From: Omphalotus guepiniiformis
Lineage: Eukaryota > Basidiomycota > Agaricomycetes > Agaricales > Omphalotaceae
Assembly: GCA_028554645.1 (NCBI GenBank)
Contig: JAQOOI010000022.1
Location: forward strand, 558,001-622,000
Direction of reading: 5' to 3'
DNA length: 64,000 bases
Below, piece after piece: positions 48,901 through 61,518 of this stretch; the stretch's first letter is position 1, and every line of letters begins with the position of its first letter. The translations under genes and the position numbers were made by a program. A model generated the notes under the pieces. It was not told where the DNA came from and made no database searches. It saw only the letters and a program-made list of their open reading frames with translations.

Positions 48901-49512
48901 CAAGCTGTTCTTTATGGCTTGAAGTGTTGCAGCTGTAGAGATTCAATGTGCAGAGCTTCGCCGGAGAGATGCACTCGAAATCCTGTCTCCAGCAAAGGCG
49001 CTTGAACTAGTATGCCTCCTCCTCGAAATGAGCCACTATGACCGTAAAAATTCGAGTAATACAACTTACCAAACATTCATGATTCAAGACAAACCGAATT
49101 GTTTCTTTTTTCTGTTCGGCGTTCGCCAAATCCAGGGTCGACCGTCGACGAGAGTAAGTGGGCGACGGCGTTTTGGCCCTGCAGATAGGAAAGCCTTACC
49201 GTTTACGGCAGCGCCTGGTGGTCCAAGTGTACTATAAACACTGGACAATTGTCGTTACTAAGTGCAATTTAGATTTTGAGAGAAACGTAGGAGGTCGGAG
49301 TATGCAGGAGTGTATTGAGCCTCGTTTACAGGAATTTGAGCATTTGTTGCGCATCTGCTACAATGTTTTGCGCCGTCCAATGAGTCATTTCTCATCATGT
49401 CAGAGGGACCCGCAAGCTTTGCACCAAAAAATACATATATCATACAGAGAACTAAGTAGTCTTATAGTCCAAGTCTAGTCCGAGAAATAACATCGAACCC
49501 TATCTCCCGGTA
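48901..49512. other. Intergenic region between P450 start and ABC transporter 3' end
   Basis: About 610 bp on the P450 promoter side. No coding sequence recognised. Confidence 0.45.
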
Positions 49513-52500
49513 TTACCGCTTCCACCAACGGCGCCGACGTGTGGTAGTATCTTCTTCTAAAACCTTATTTTCACGGATGACCTTCAAGAACACGCTTTCT
49601 AGGCTGGGTCTCTCCACAGTGTGCTCTGAGAAGCCGACATCACTAGATAAAAGGCGAAAGAGCTGGGGCAAACTGATGCTAGATGGGTCCTCGGAGCCAG
49701 AATGAATTCGAACTTCGAAGCGAGTGGCGACATCATCTACCAAACGAGCTCCTGGCACTTTCGCCATGAGAATCTGGGCTTTTGAGAGTTCATCGCGAGT
49801 ACGACAGGTGAAGTGGACTTCGTAAGTAGCATAGCGAGCTAATAGCGAATCAGTTGTCCCAACAGCTGATGCATAGAACATTGGTCAGCGGACGAGAATC
49901 GTCGACAACAAGGTAAAATAGTTCACCGAGCATACGCTTCGCCAGGATTCCAACTTTGGTCGCCAGGGCTGATGCCTCCTCCATTGAGTCTGTTGCATTT
50001 TAATGTCAACTACGAATTTTAGAAAGGCAAGAAAAAAATGACATACGTGTCGTAATGATGACTGCTTTGCCAATCGCCACGTTTCTAAGGGTTTTCCACA
50101 TCTCTCTCTTCATCTTCGCATCAATACCAGTGGAGAACTCGTCGATGAGAACAACCGACGGGTTGCCTGCCACAGAGTGAGTACTATAGATCACGAACAA
50201 TGGGTTGCACTCACCGATCAGAGCAATGGCAAGAGAAAGTTTCCTTTGATTCCCGCCAGAGAGCTTACTGGCGAGACGATCCGCATATACTGACAACCCA
50301 GTAGCTTTCAACAAGATATCAATGTTACTTGCTAACGTCTGGCCTCTGTCCAGCCCTTTTAATCGGCCATATATCATCAAATGCTCGCGCACTGTAAGCT
50401 GAGAATCGATTGCGGTAAACTGAGGACAGACACCCAGGGAGAAGCGGGCAGTCTTCGGATGGCGGACAATACTAGTACCAGTAATAAGAACATCGCCTGA
50501 ATCGGGGACGATATCTCCACCTAATAAGGTCGCGTCAGTGAAGCGAGTAGGAGTTAACAAATTCGATACAAACGGATCATATTGAACGTCGTTGTCTTTC
50601 CAGCACCATTGGGACCCAGTAGTGCAAATACTGTATCGCGAGATACCCCAAGACTAACATCATCTACAACTTTATTATCTCTATAAGATTTCGAAACGTT
50701 CAGGACCCGGAGTATATCGTTTGAAGCTGATGCATCGTGAGCTTCCTTGATAACGTCCTCTTCGACTAGCCTCGATTCAGATAATCCTTTCGAGGAACTT
50801 TGGAGCCATTGTTGTACAGGCCGAAGAGAACCGGACGAATCGTGCCAAACTAATATGGCCATGAGGACGAAACAGTACACGATCAGGTATACTATTGGTC
50901 CACCAAAGCGCATGATATCCCCCATGGCAGACGTCGTGACGTTATCGCCAACACACAACAAGGAGAAGAGATTGACGGACACAAGAGCTGCTCGTACCTA
51001 TGGCACAAGCTGTGAGACGGACTCAAGATCTGCAACAGAGAAAACGCGTACAACACTAGCGACCGGGGATAGAATAGAAAGCGTAAAATGGATGATAGTG
51101 ATTATCTCGTTCGCACTCGAAGTTTTCGCAAATGTGAGGGTAAGCAAATAGCCAGCAAGATATAGCTATAAAGTTGTTAGCTCAGGAAAGGTGACTAGCG
51201 TTTTTTTATACATAGCAAGAACATGATGATCTGATACCCAGCCACAGCAGCAAACGCAGCCAGCGGCGATGATACAATTAACGACATGCAGTAAGCGAAT
51301 AAAGTACTTGCAATGCCGTATAGAATGAGCACTACCCACTAAAGCCAACAAATTCAGCTGAAGTAGTCAACAGCACACATGACCGTTCACTCACGAATAG
51401 CCCCAAACCATGAAACTGGTTAGACACCGCAGAAAAGATGATGATCGTGATCGAAGCAGATATAACTGAGAAAATCCAATCGAACATAAGATGCCCAAGC
51501 CAAAGTCCAATGGTATTTGACAACCCATTCGAGAATTGCATGGCCTGTACGGAAGATTGTCTTTCCTTGGAAACGTATATTGCAAAGAATGCGGGATAAG
51601 CCGACTATTCGGAAAATCCATTAAAACAACGTCGCCGAGGACAGTCAAGGACAAATTTTACTCACCATCGCAGCGCCAAAGAATGCTACCCATTTCAAGG
51701 CAAACAAGGTCCCGGAATTTACTGGAGGAAAACTTTCATAGTTGGCCTGTATGATTGTTGGTGTACTCGAGCTATGACCAGAAGTATTGAGGGCATTGTT
51801 ATATAGTATATTTGTTGCGAGATTAAGCATAGCTGGTCCTGTTAGTCCAGGTGCGGTTGCTTCCCACGCCACCAGCGTTGATCCTGAGCCAAGGTCCAAG
51901 GAGACACCACCCAAAGACAGGTTACGAAAGTTCTGCTGGATATCGCGTACAAAAGTTACATTGTCAGGTACATCTCTGATGCGGAATATGTTTGTGCTAT
52001 TGCCAAGGGTAGATACAATTCCCGCCGGTGTTTCTAGCACACGAGATGATGCGGAAAGAGAGAACGGATCCAAAGGAGATCGTGGCAGATAGAGAGAGAT
52101 GCTTGTGGAGTTGGAAAAAGTCCTGACGCAGGTCGGCGCTCTTCCTTTGACGAAAACAAGGGGAATAGTAGACGCTAAGACCGCCACCAAGACCGCTAGA
52201 AAAGGCGTCAACCAACTCCGCCGTGCAATCAAGACCCGCTTGTAGAAGATGGTGTATGCTTGACGAAGGGGAGAAGTAGATTGACCATTCGACAACTGCA
52301 ATGCAGTCGAAGATACTTCGGGTTGAACGGACGAAGACAACGTTGATCCTCTGCTCGTTCGGCCTGACGAGACATTTGTTGCCAATGAGTCCTCTTTTTC
52401 GGACATAATAGCTTCTTCATTTTTCATCAAGCCCAGGAAGATGTCCTCGATGGAAGTGCCCAATACATCATAAGATGCTATGTTAAAGGCAGCTCTTCGG

Positions 52501-55462
52501 TCTTCCAAGAGCTGCAAAACTTGTTCGACCACGATGGGGTCCCTTTCCTTTAGGTGATACGAAGTTTGTAGTGAGGTTGCCACGCTCAGATAGGCGTGGC
52601 GGGCATGCAAGCGTATCTGCTGGAGCAGTTCTGCCGATGCACCTGTCTCAGTAGTCAACATGTCCTTCTTCTCCGAAACGGAGGCGTCATTGAAAGTGAC
52701 TTGAATTGTATATCCCTCGCCAAATTCACGTTTCAGTGTAACTGGTGGACCTTGTGCGACCAATTTGCCCGGAGCTGCCAGGATGGCGACATGATCACCG
52801 AGCAAGTCCGCTTCGTCGAGAAACTACAAGGAGTTAGGTGTTTGTAGTGGAAAGTAATTGACCGGACTGACGTGCGTGGTAAAAACAATTGTACGATCTT
52901 GTCTGAACGAAGTCAGTGTTCGCCAGAGAGCGCGTCTAGATAAGGGGTCTACACCAGAAGTGCACTGTTCACAGCAAAATGAGGACAAGACTACAATCGG
53001 TTTAGCATGGATCTACCGACCTCATCCACAAGAACAACTAGGTCAGATTGACTGCTTCAGCGAACGCAGTCAACGAGGAGACGATAAACGCACTCTTAGT
53101 ACCTCCTACTAGACCTATGGCTAGTTGGAGCTTTCTCTTCTGCCCCCCTGACAAAGTGTTGGCATTGGCGTGTACTTTCGCACCAAGATCGCAATCCCTG
53201 AGCAGCTGTTCTAAGTCCTCGTTGGGATCGGAATTATCGGACCATTTGATTGCTCGCCAACTGCGAGTGATAGTAGTTGAGTGAATGAATGCGATTCGAA
53301 CAGAGGAGTAGCACTCACACTTTCAAAGTTTGATAGCACGTCAGTTCAGGAAATAATACATTCTTTTGAGGTACGATGCCTAACGTCCCAGGAAGAGGTC
53401 TTTCGGCGCCCTTATGGTCGTTCTCTTCACTGGTCCTAAACCGGACTAAACCACGCGTACGTCCCGTCAAACCTGCAATAATGGAAAGCACCGTTGACTT
53501 TCCCGCGCTGTGTTAGCTACATATCAGTAACGCAAGCGGTGAAAGTGTCAATCAACTCGCCGTTCGAGCCTAGCAGCACGAAAATTCCATACTTCGGTAT
53601 GTTGAGTGTTAGATCAACAACAGCTGTTACAAGACCCTTCTTCGACCGCAAGAGAGATGTATTGAATGTTTTCCCCAGGTGCTTGATGGAAATAGCGGCA
53701 TCTAGAGGAATAGGTTCCAATGTCTCTACCGATGGACGCTTTCTTCGAGAACAGGACTTCCACCAGGGTCTAGCCTCAGAGGACGGCGGATTGCGGGCAT
53801 CGTACAATCGATTCTCTAACAAAACAGCCAAGTAGGGCCATAGAAAGATATTGATCTACAAAAGATAGAATTATGCGTCAACGAAGTATTCTGGATATAT
53901 GCACTACTTACTATGGCAGCAATGATCAAGGGCAGCATGATAAGCCCTGTATCTGGGTCCTTTCTCAAAACATCGGTTGCCTGTAGGTTATTCTCCCAGC
54001 CGCACATCACCCTAATTGCAAAGATGTACCATCCTGGGGGAAAGATGATCGAAAATATGAATGCAGACCCGGTACCAGCTTGCTGAAATACCAAAGCCAA
54101 GATCGCGAAAACTATAGAGAGGAATGTGGAAGCGACAGCAGCGAGCTGTGGACTCTTTCCGAATGGTGCAGCAACGAAGAACGAGTAACTAGCGAGCATC
54201 AGTCCAAATAGAATGTGGATCATAAATACAAGTCCAGCAGAAGTCATAGTGAATATGCGATAGTGCCAAACGAGAGAGACGATGGTCCATGCAGGTAAAT
54301 AAACTAGTGAAATACTAGTGTGCCAGGATCTGCCAATTTGTGAATAAAGTCGAATTCAAAGAATGTATAGTGATACACACAGAACTTTTGCGAAATCAAG
54401 CAACCCCATTGCCTTCATGTGTGAAGTGATGAGATAGGCGCGCTCTGCGGTCACCGCCCCCGGAAGTTGATACGCAATTCCAACGTAGCATATAAATCTG
54501 AAAAACCTGTTGGTGAAGCCGAGAGCGTACAATGCAATAGCTTACAAGGCAAGCACAAGTAAGGTACGAAGACCACGAATATAGCCTGAGCAAGAAAATG
54601 AGTTCAACTTTGATGGTGTGAGAAAACACATAGCTGAGCCGTAAATCGGTGTTTTGTTGTTCGTTAGTTTCTTGCGTAAATGGCCATTCTAAAGGAGTTG
54701 AAAGCCGAACACCTGTTTGCAGTTCGACGATAGCCTGGATGACCTATAAGCGTCCCAAAACAATGAAATGAACCTGATAGTCACACCTGATCAATTTCCC
54801 ACTGCAGTGGTAATATCCTCTTCTCGAAATCGCTTGTATGACGAACAACGTCTATATGAAACAGCCCGCCATCGGCATGGATAGTATAATTGATGGGCCT
54901 GGAGGCGGTTGACTCTCCAACAGCCGGTATGTCGGTGAAAGAAATCGCAGCAAAACATTCCGAAAAAAGGTTGAAGTTTTGGGGACATGCAGAGGGTATG
55001 TCATCGGGACTGGAAACTTTCTTGACTGCATTAAGTTGAGACATAGTGAAGTTGCCCGTGATATGGGATATGATATCTGCTGGGGTTGGGACACTTGTTC
55101 CATCGGTACCATCTGCCCATATCAACGACGTCGAGCCGTCAAACTGGTCTTGAAGTCGTAGCACTGGTATGGGATTGCCGATTCCATACTGGAAAGAGTG
55201 TCAGGATAGCTACCACATAACAAGGAATAGTGAAACACACGTTGTTCGGCTTGACAAGAAATAGCTGAGCTACGGCAAGGAATATACCATATGCAACTGG
55301 CAAGATGAAGCATCGTAAAACATTCAGCTGTATATAAGTTAAGCGTTAAGCATCTTAACGAAAGACAGTAAGTCATGATACAGTTTCACGTACAAACGGA
55401 TGCTTCGACAACACAATCCAGTTCTTCCAAAAGAGCGCTCTATACTGGCGCCAAAAGGACAT
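49513..55462 (-). CDS. ABC transporter, ABCA-like full-length (TMD-NBD-TMD-NBD)
   Basis: Membrane ATPase of the ABCA-like type, probably moving lipids or hydrophobic compounds. Start ATG at 55462 (MSFWRQYRALFWKNWIVLSKHP), then a large luminal loop and hydrophobic TMD1. NBD1: LLGSNG|AGKST near 53500-53570, Q-loop GIVPQKNVLFPEL, signature LSGGQKRKL, Walker B VVLVDE, CTSGVDPLSRR, H-loop TTH. TMD2 begins near SPLRQAYTIFYKRVLIARRS. NBD2: Walker A LLGPNGAGKTTT, GVCPQF, LSGGNQRKLSLAIALIG, VLIDEFSTGID, with the H-loop ITTHSMEEAS. It ends RRRRWWKR before TAA at 49513. The intron in the NBD1 P-loop has no clean GT-AG or GC-AG solution in frame, so functionality is open. Confidence 0.85.
53508..53559 (-). 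other. Odd intron in Walker A of NBD1
   Basis: On the minus strand the P-loop GSNG|AGKST is interrupted by 52 nt of typical intron length ending AACACAG. The in-frame donor would be CGAGTT, not GT. A GC donor one base upstream (AACG|GCGAGT) leaves the frame shifted by one. A GT donor near 53592 keeps frame but would delete half of the P-loop. Confidence 0.6.
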
Positions 55463-55739
55463 CCCCACTCTCAATAGGATGCTCCTCGTCGTCGTCGGTT
55501 ACACGAGAGTCTAAGATGGCTGCCATGAGAATATGGTAACCTTATGCGTAAGGCTTAGCATACCATATATATACAGCCTAAAACGGATTGCTTCGACAAC
55601 ACGATCCAGTCCTTCCAAAAGCCCTCAGCGCTCTATCTGGCGCCAAAAGGACATATCCCCCACTCTCAATAGGATGCTCCTCGTCGTTGTCGATTACACG
55701 AAAGATGGCTGCCATGAGATTCGAGATACTAGTAACCTT
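55397..55739. repeat. Tandem duplication of the ABC transporter 5' end
   Basis: 55397-55543 and 55584-55739 are near-identical direct repeats with an offset of about 187 bp; shared pieces include GCTTCGACAACAC.ATCCAGT, GGCGCCAAAAGGACAT and CACTCTCAATAGGATGCTCC. Copy 1 contains the real first exon; in copy 2 the same exon reads MSFWRQIER then a stop. The repeat covers the start region and promoter DNA. Confidence 0.8.
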
Positions 55740-55895
55740 GAGTAATGCGGCAGAACCCGCAGTTGCCTGCCGTGATGGTATTCATTTTCGCCACGCCTGC
55801 CACGCCTCGCTGTGATTGCAGTTGTTGACACCACCGGCAAGTCCGACTGCTCACTGCACTATTCGTCCCTGCTCTCGGCACAACTTCCACATGGG
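55463..55895. promoter_or_regulatory. Shared promoter region of the ABC transporter and raptor genes
   Basis: The 433 bp between two divergent ATGs. It contains the second, dead copy of the transporter's first exon region (55584-55739) and TACCATATATATACAG near 55561-55576, a TATA-like stretch. Either gene could be regulated from this DNA. Confidence 0.5.
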
Positions 55896-58800
55896 ATGTA
55901 CGACCAGCAACATATAGCTGCAAAAAGGGGTCCCAAATTTGCTACAGGTATTGCTCACTGCTTCGCCATGTAGTCTGATCGTGAATCCCGATTTTCAGGA
56001 GCTGGTCCGTGGCGTACTGGTCCTGGATCCGACTCTGACACCGAAAGGGACTATGGTTCCTCAAGATCGCGTTCAGAGCGACATTTTCAGGGACAGAATG
56101 GCTACGAATCCCATAGTCCTGACTTAGATGAGAACCAGCAACGCGCTTTACCTGCTTCTGTGGATGCCTCACTTGATTCAGCACCTCCAATATCATATTG
56201 GTCTGCGAAACGCCATTCCACATGTGGAAATCCCACTCCTTTACCACCCTGGTCAACCAAGCCTATCTCATGGCGCCACACATCTTCACTACCAGGAAAG
56301 CTCAAAACCGCGAATGCAGCCCTTGTCCTGTGCCTCAACATCGATGTTGACCCACCAGATGTTGTTAAAACTAGCCCGTGTGCTGTGCTCGAGTGTTGGG
56401 TTGATCCGCGTTCGATGCCTTCACACAAGGCGCTTGAAGCCATTGGTGCGAACTTGAAACATCAATTCGAAGGACTCAGTTTAAAAATTCAGTATAAACC
56501 AATATTGGATCCATCATTCGAAGACCTTCGGAAAGCTTGTCAACAGCTGCGAAAGCAGGCGAAGGATGATGCTGTCTTGTTCCATTACAATGGCCACGGT
56601 GTGCCAAAGCCGACGTCAAGCGGAGAGTTATGGTGTTTTAATCGGAATTACACTCAGTACATACCCGTCTCGCTCCAGGAGGTCCAGAATTGGTTAGGGT
56701 CGCCAGGGGTATACATTTGGGATTGTTCTGCTGCTGGGCATCTGCTTCACAATTTTAATGAATTTGCCAAACGCAGAGACGATGATATCAGGAGGAAGCA
56801 CGGTGGCCAGTTTCCTGAGGGGATGTTACCGTTTACGCAGAGCTTGCAGTTGGCTGCATGTGCAGCAAATGAGACCCTTCCTACGTGCCCAGATTTACCG
56901 GCCGATATGTTCACTTCTTGTCTCACCTCCCCAATTGACATAGCGATTCGACACCATATGATCACCAACAAAGTCACTCCCGACGTCGATGCGGCGGTCC
57001 ATATGCCAGGCGATCTCAAAGACCGTCGTACCCCCCTTGGGGAGTTGAATTGGATCTTCACTGCTATCACGGATACGATCGCATGGACGACCTTCTCTCC
57101 TGAGATTTTTGCGCGTCTCTATCGCAGTGACTTGCTCATCGCCTCGCTCTTCAGAAATTTCCTCTTAGCTGAGAGGCTGATGAAGGGATATAATTGTACC
57201 CCTCATACATCTCCTCCGTTACCTCCGACCAATACTCATCCTCTATGGGCAACATGGGATTTGGCCCTTGATGCGTGTGTTCGGCAACTGCCTGAACTTC
57301 TGGCATCAAATGAGACTCAACAAGGATATGAGGGTACAAAGCCAGCCCCATATCAGTATGTACCCAGCCGATTCTTTGCAGACCAGCTAACTGCATTTGA
57401 GGTGTGGATCTCGAGGGGCGGGTCGGCACTGACTAGACGCGGGCCAATGGCTCTTCCATCTGGTACATCGAGCGATTCCCCTTCTTCTTCTATGGTTGTT
57501 CCCCATAATGCTCCTGTCTCACCAGTATTGTCGTCCTGGTCATCATCACCCCACCTTGTACCTCGCAAGCCTCCTACTCAGCTCCCCATCGTCCTACAAG
57601 TTCTCTTATCTCAGCCGCATCGCCTTCGTGCTTTGATTTTGTTGTCGCAATTTGTCGACCTTGGACCTTGGGCGGTCAACTTGGTCCTCACTATTGGTAT
57701 TTTTCCTTACATCTCCAAGTTACTGCAGGCTCCAGGACCTGATCTTCGCCCTGTACTCATCTTCATATGGGCGCGGATTCTAGCAGTGGATCCAAGCGTC
57801 CAGGTGGATCTCTATAATAACGCGCAAGGTTACAGATATTTCTCTAACATCCTTGCAATAAATCCACCCTCCTCTACTCGTGACGCACAACATATTCTCC
57901 CCAACTCTTCCGAGCATCTTGCTATGTGCTCTTTCATCCTGTCTGCTCTCGCGCGTGATTTCCCTAAGGGTCAACAGGCTTGCTGGGATGAGCGTGTATT
58001 CGATGCTTGCTTCAATCTGCTCGATGAGCAGGATTACTTACTGCGCCAGTGGAGTTGCTTGTGTATGGCGCAGATGTGGTGCGGGTACGATCAGGGGAAG
58101 ATGGCTGGTGTGGCAAGAGGAGCACAAGATAAGCTCGCGGTTTTGCTTTCCGATGACTCAGCAGAGGTCAGGTGTGCGGCGCTGTATGCGCTCAGTACTT
58201 TCATGGGTGCGAATGGCTCGAAGGAAGACGGGGAGGGTAGAAGAGGTGGAGGAGGCACGGGAGGAATGTATGACCGTGATGAGCGAACGCATTTTAGGAT
58301 GGAAGTTGCGGTTGTTACGGGCGCGACGCTTGTGGTGAGGGAGGATGCGAGCCCAATGTGCAGGAAGGAGTTAGTGGTGCTAATTAGCTGTTTGGTGAAG
58401 GAGTGGAGAGGGTATTTTGTTGTCTGTGCATGGCTTTATTGGGAAGAGGAACGCAAACGAAGGCGGGCTACTGTGTATCCCTACAACACATCCGCAGAAG
58501 ACGACATTTCTGGAGCCGCCGTTCAGGAATGGCTGGACTCGATTTCTGACCCTGCATTGAGAGAGGAATCGCGCGTGCTACTCTCTTCGTTCTACACGAT
58601 ATTTGTTGTGCTACTTGATCTCTCCGTAGATCCCTATCATGAAGTCGCCACACATGCACAGACAGTTGTGGATTATGTCATGGCGCTTTTACTCGAGTCG
58701 CCCTTCACTAGACTTAATGGAAGCCTCGGGAGTCCGCCGCCTGCGCCTGTTAATTATAAATACCAGGCTTCCAATGCGCATGCTGGTAGTGGTGGCAGCA

Positions 58801-61229
58801 CGCGTTCACGTATGAGCTCAGGCTCGTTGCAATCCTCACCCTCACTTGCTGCTTTCCCCCTCTTTCCCACAGTCGCACCACCATCACCAAGTATTGCGAG
58901 TCCAACCATTGGTGGTGGCGGCCTCGGAAGCGGACTACGTCCCAGTCTCTCCCGTAGTGACACCATGACTAGTACCATATCTACCACAGTCTCCAACACC
59001 GTCAAACGCACCTCTTCCTTCGCAAACGCCCTAAAGTCGTTTGCTGGTGGCATTGCTTTCCCTACGTCTGAGGACGGACGAGCGGCATCGCCTGCACCGT
59101 CGGTGTATAACTTCAATCGTCACATTGATACGGGAAATCCAGAAATCTATACTTCAGACGCCTCTCGTGCTCCTTCACCTAATCTTAATGTTGCACAGTA
59201 CACTTCGCCTTACTCCCGCCCGCCTACCCCTACACAAGGGGATGGATATTCCTCTCACCCGTCTTCACGCTCTCCCACCTTACAGGAATTTCCGAATCAG
59301 CCACAATCTCAGAGTACTATAGATTTCCAGCCATCAGATGTGATGGAGGCATTGATGGAAGAAGATATGGAGCGATTACGAGCGCGAAAGAGACCAAAAA
59401 GGGGACACCATCAACAGCAACAGTATCACCTTTCAAACCACTACGGGACTGTGCCAAGTCCAAGTAATAGTACGTTCTCTGTGGACTCAGGGAGTAGTGT
59501 GATTCTAGGACTGGGAACGGGTATGGGTATCCGGGATGTGTTACCATTAAAGAGTACTTTCTTTGACTGGTGCTGTGAGTACTTCACGGAACCCCAGATG
59601 CGGGTAAGTCGGCTGCTGACAACAGTAGTTTATTAAGCTGAACGGTGATTTTATGCATGTAGCAAACAGAGGCAGATGAGCCGGGAAGCATTCAGTATAA
59701 TTACCAGGTGTGGAGGCAGCAACGTAACGAACAGATTGAGACGGAGACGCATTCACAGGCAGAAGTGGCCTGTAAGTCAACACTCCAAAGTTCCTTTGTT
59801 CAATACTGACTCTCCATAAATTTGTAGCTCAATGTCGATGGGACCGAACGGTTGCTACTTTTCAAGGTCCCGCACATCCTCTGAATATGGTATTCCATGC
59901 GTACGATCAACATCTCATAGTTGCGAATGAGACAGATGTCATAACGTAAGGCAAATCTTATGGCGGTTTGTGACGGACTTACAGTCTTTTGGTCTTGCAG
60001 CCTTTGGGATTGGTCGCATAAAAGACGACTTCGGACGTTTTATAATGGAAATCCTAAGGGAACGAGCATCACGTCTCTGCACATCATAAATGAGGATGTG
60101 GGTGGTATCATCGCTACAGGATCAGGTATTTGTTCTGAAATTATATGCCTAGAGGTAACTGATTTTCCTCTTCTGAAGCTGATGGCATTGTACGCCTTTA
60201 CCGTAATTACGACCCTATCCTGGATCCTGGTCCAGTTCAAATGGTAAGTTCCTTCAGAGGGTTGAACGAAATTGTGCCTATGCGGCATGGGGCCGGGGTT
60301 GTGATGAATTGGAAGCAGTCTGCTGGGATTCTTCTCGTTGGCGGGGATTCCAAGGTTATCAAAACTTGGGATGCACAGACTGAAATTCAAGGCTTGGTAA
60401 TACCCTACTCTATGGAGGCAATACAGACCGTGTACTGATGATTTCAACACCTAACCAGGATCTTGAGACCAATTCTGACGCTCCAACAACATGTATCGTC
60501 TCCGACCCAGGGCCTTCTCAAATGTTCATTGCTGGCTTTGGAGATGGCTATGTAAAAGTATTCGATCGGCGGCTAGAAGATGATGAGGCTATCGTACGCA
60601 CATTTCGAGGGCATTCATCCTGGGTACAGAATGTTCGACGATCGCCTGTGGTAGGCTATCAGTTCCTTTCGGCTAGGTATGTCGTGATGATCTTCGCTGC
60701 CATTTATCTAGTTCCTGACATCATGCTTTTTAACTAAGTGTGGACGGGGAGGTGAAGGTATGGGACTTGCGTGGACACGACAAAGCAGTTCAAAAATGGA
60801 ACCTAATGCCCATGGGTCTATCATCCTTCGATGTTCATAGCACCGCAGAGGTTTTTGCTGGGTAAGTTTCGCTTATTAGCTGTAGTGCGCAGAGAATAAT
60901 GTCTTTTTAGCACGTCCGCAATCACCAGTAATAATTATAGGTCACAACGAATCGCATTCCGGTCGTTATCTAGTGCGCCAGAAGACCCACCATTATCTCA
61001 GTATAATGTATCCTCTGGTCTGACGGTGATGCCTCCAAAATTGCACGTGTCCCCATACATTCCTCGAGCGACTTCATTTGTCTTCCACCCTACGGAGATG
61101 CTGTGTGGTGTAGGAGAAAGTGATGGTTCCAGTAAGTTCCCAAAATATCTTACCCAATGAATGAAATTCTCATTCGTTTTAGTCCGGATTATTGGGTGCA
61201 ATCTGACTGAAAGTTACGATACTCACTGA
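55896..61229 (+). CDS. KOG1: Raptor/KOG1 homologue, TORC1 scaffold
   Basis: WD-repeat scaffold of TOR complex 1 that recruits substrates to TOR kinase. I start at ATG 55896 (MYDQQHIAAKRGPKFATG), joined by a 51-nt intron ending in TTTCAG to AGPWRTGPGSDSD. The long exon carries the raptor N-terminal conserved (caspase-like) domain: NIDVDPPDVVKTSPCAVLEC, PILDPSFEDLRKACQQL, VLFHYNGHGVPKPTSSGELW, VYIWDCSAAGHLLHNF. Then come HEAT-like helices (LLSQPHRLRALILLSQFVDL, PWAVNLVLTIGIFPYISKLL), a Ser/Pro-rich linker, and small exons with WD40 repeats: IIATGSADGIVRLYRN, VGGDSKVIKTWDAQ, FGDGYVKVFDRR, FRGHSSWVQNV, VDGEVKVWDLRG, SFVFHPTEMLCGVGESDGS. It ends RIIGCNLTESYDTH before TGA at 61227. All three raptor modules are present in order. 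Confidence 0.94.
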
Positions 61230-61518
61230 CCGTAGCATACCAGCTAATATCTAAATAAGTATTTACTGTACTCTGCATTTTGTTTTGTAATAATGCAATG
61301 AAAGAATTCGAAAATGTCTGAAATGTTGTACTTCTGAGCTGTGCCTTATAGAATACTGATTATTACGGTAATTTCGGGGCGCGCTGCCGATTAGAGCTAC
61401 TCTCTTTCCACCTTGGTCATCCTCCCTACAGCACTGTGTGGCTCTGCGAAGTATCATTCCTATCAAATTGGAAACGCGATTGCGCTGCTTGAAGCCAGTA
61501 TATAATTAAGGTACGGAC

